Below are positions 62,961 to 64,000 of a DNA stretch of 64,000 nucleotides, piece after piece. The notes below the pieces were generated by a model, which was not told the origin of the DNA, searched no databases, and worked only from the letters and a program-made list of their open reading frames with translations. The number at the start of each line of letters is the position of its first letter. Position 1 is the first letter of the stretch. The translations under genes were made by a program, and so were the position numbers. Source of the stretch: Arthrobacter silvisoli (GTDB lineage Bacteria; Actinomycetota; Actinomycetes; Actinomycetales; Micrococcaceae); contig NZ_QRCU01000018.1 in assembly GCF_003369445.1 (NCBI RefSeq), forward strand, positions 105,403 through 169,402, in the 5' to 3' direction.

Positions 62961-63899
62961 ATGCCCGACCGTTTGATGCTGCTGGATACCGCGTCCCTGT
63001 ACTTTCGTGCTTTCTTCGGCGTGCCCGAATCGATCCGCAGCCCGGATGGGACGCCCGTGAACGCCGTTCGCGGCTTGTTGGAGATGATCGCGCGGCTGAT
63101 CACCGAGTACGGGGCGACGCATCTGGTGGCGTGTTGGGACGAGGATTGGCGTCCCGGGTGGCGGGTGGATCTCATTCCCTCGTACAAGGCGCACAGGGTC
63201 GCTCAGGCTGTGGTGGGTGCCCCGGATGTGGAGGTGGTGCCGGAGGCGCTTGTAGTGCAGGTTCCGATGATCCGCCGGGTGCTCGGCCTGGCAGGAATCG
63301 CCGTTGTCGGTGCTGCCGGGCATGAAGCCGACGACGTCATCGGCACTTATGCCAGCGACGCTGGCCTTCCGGTCGACGTCGTGACCGGGGACCGTGATCT
63401 GTTCCAAGTGGTCGATGATGCCCGCCACGTGCGGGTCATTTACACGGCGCGGGGGATGAGGAACCTTGAGGCCGTGACCGATGCGGTCGTCGTTGCCAAG
63501 TATGGTGTGATGCCGGGGCAATATGCTGACTTCGCGGCGCTGCGCGGAGACGCCTCCGACGGGCTGCCGGGCGTGGCCGGGATCGGGGAAAAGACGGCGG
63601 CGTCGTTGCTTTTGTCGTACGGCACTCTTGACGGCTTGCTCGCGGCCGCGGCGGATCCGGACAGCGGGCTGTCCGCGCCCGTGCGGGCGAGACTCGCCGC
63701 TTCCGCCAGCTACCTGACGGTGGCGCCCGCCGTCGTGAATGTCGTGCGCGACCTCCCGTTGCCCACGCTCGACGACGCCGGAGCGCGGCTGCGTCCCGTC
63801 GCCGAAGATTCGCGCACTGAACTCGAACGTCTCGCGAGTCAATGGAACCTCAGCGGCCCCATGAAGCGGTTGCTTGACGCCCTCGACCTCCGCCCATGA
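62961..63899 (+). CDS. Stand-alone 5'-3' exonuclease (PolI N-terminal domain type)
   Basis: 312-aa flap/5' nuclease without the polymerase domain. The Asp cluster is visible: LLDTASLYFRAFFG, the central VACWDEDWRP, GHEADDVIGTYAS with VTGDRDLFQVVDD, and the helix-hairpin-helix GVAGIGEKTAASLLLSYGTLD. It would remove flaps or RNA primers, or act in repair, as a paralogue of PolI's N-terminal domain. ATG 62961 has GTAAGGATCGCTT. The gene is monocistronic and followed by a very strong hairpin. Confidence 0.9.
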   Translation: MPDRLMLLDTASLYFRAFFGVPESIRSPDGTPVNAVRGLLEMIARLITEYGATHLVACWDEDWRPGWRVDLIPSYKAHRVAQAVVGAPDVEVVPEALVVQVPMIRRVLGLAGIAVVGAAGHEADDVIGTYASDAGLPVDVVTGDRDLFQVVDDARHVRVIYTARGMRNLEAVTDAVVVAKYGVMPGQYADFAALRGDASDGLPGVAGIGEKTAASLLLSYGTLDGLLAAAADPDSGLSAPVRARLAASASYLTVAPAVVNVVRDLPLPTLDDAGARLRPVAEDSRTELERLASQWNLSGPMKRLLDALDLRP

Positions 63900-63957
63900 G
63901 GGCGGTCCCTGTTGTGGTGCACCTTGATCTGTAGGGAGCGTGAGATGGCGCCGTGTT

Positions 63958-64000
63958 AACCCCGGCTTCCCGGGCCGTGGTGGCCCGGGAAGCCGGGGTT
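63958..64000 (+). terminator. Perfect 19-bp hairpin terminator
   Basis: AACCCCGGCTTCCCGGGCC (63958-63976) pairs perfectly with the arm at 63982-64000 around a 5-nt loop. It lies 59 bp after the exonuclease stop and ends exactly at the window edge; a T-run may follow outside. It may be bidirectional. Confidence 0.8.

Overview
The window is high-GC, densely coded DNA with short spacers, many ATGA/GTGA stop-start overlaps and clear Shine-Dalgarno sites. Protein types and codon use fit a soil actinomycete of the Arthrobacter/Pseudarthrobacter group (Micrococcaceae). That assignment is inference from protein flavour, not from a marker gene. I see no rRNA or tRNA gene, no prophage, no insertion sequence and no CRISPR array.

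Layout. (1) 1-6.9 kb: a sugar-type ABC permease (cut by the left edge), an aldo/keto reductase, a GMC flavoprotein dehydrogenase with its small subunit, a LacI-type regulator, and a nitrilase-family amidohydrolase behind a perfect LacI-type palindrome. (2) 6.9-8.8 kb: gene-poor, apparently decaying DNA with one small gene and a truncated blue-copper protein. (3) 8.8-15.3 kb: a surface/secretome block with a GerMN lipoprotein, a HAF-type repeat protein translationally coupled to a secreted metallophosphoesterase with a Pro-Thr linker, a second metallophosphoesterase, and an SGNH hydrolase. (4) 15.4-57.1 kb: a large stress/dormancy island, described below. (5) 57.2-64 kb: a CtpE-like P-type ATPase, an NCS1 permease, a divergent Lrp/LysE pair, a stand-alone 5'-3' exonuclease and a strong terminator.

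The island is the main discovery. A two-component pair closely resembling mycobacterial DosS (DevS) and DosR (DevR) lies at 47.5-49.9 kb. The kinase keeps a candidate heme-ligand His in its first GAF domain. The regulator keeps the DosR recognition helix almost residue for residue. I find fourteen copies of a 16-bp element, approximately CGKGMCYTTNNRCYCT, in gaps between genes from 16.6 to 53.6 kb. This matches the DosR-box type. Most copies lie 30-140 bp ahead of a start codon. The genes behind them are the classes known from the mycobacterial dormancy regulon: universal stress proteins, pyridoxamine-oxidase-like flavoproteins, P-type ATPases, a phosphoribosyltransferase/hydrolase fusion next to an erythromycin-esterase homologue, a HAD-GH65 disaccharide phosphorylase fusion, PEP synthase and (without its own box) Hsp20.

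The island also holds modules I do not know from the mycobacterial set. One is a seven-gene operon at 30.1-39.3 kb: acetyl-CoA synthetase, pyruvate-dehydrogenase E1alpha, E1beta and E2, an acyl carrier protein, an ATPase with an unusual CPD motif, and a PaaK-like adenylating enzyme. Another is a five-gene flavodoxin/DUF4389/ABC-exporter operon. A third is a USP/SPW/beta-CASP ribonuclease operon. Together these look like an oxygen- or redox-sensed survival programme that adjusts acetyl-CoA and PEP supply, storage-sugar use, ion transport, RNA turnover and the cell envelope.
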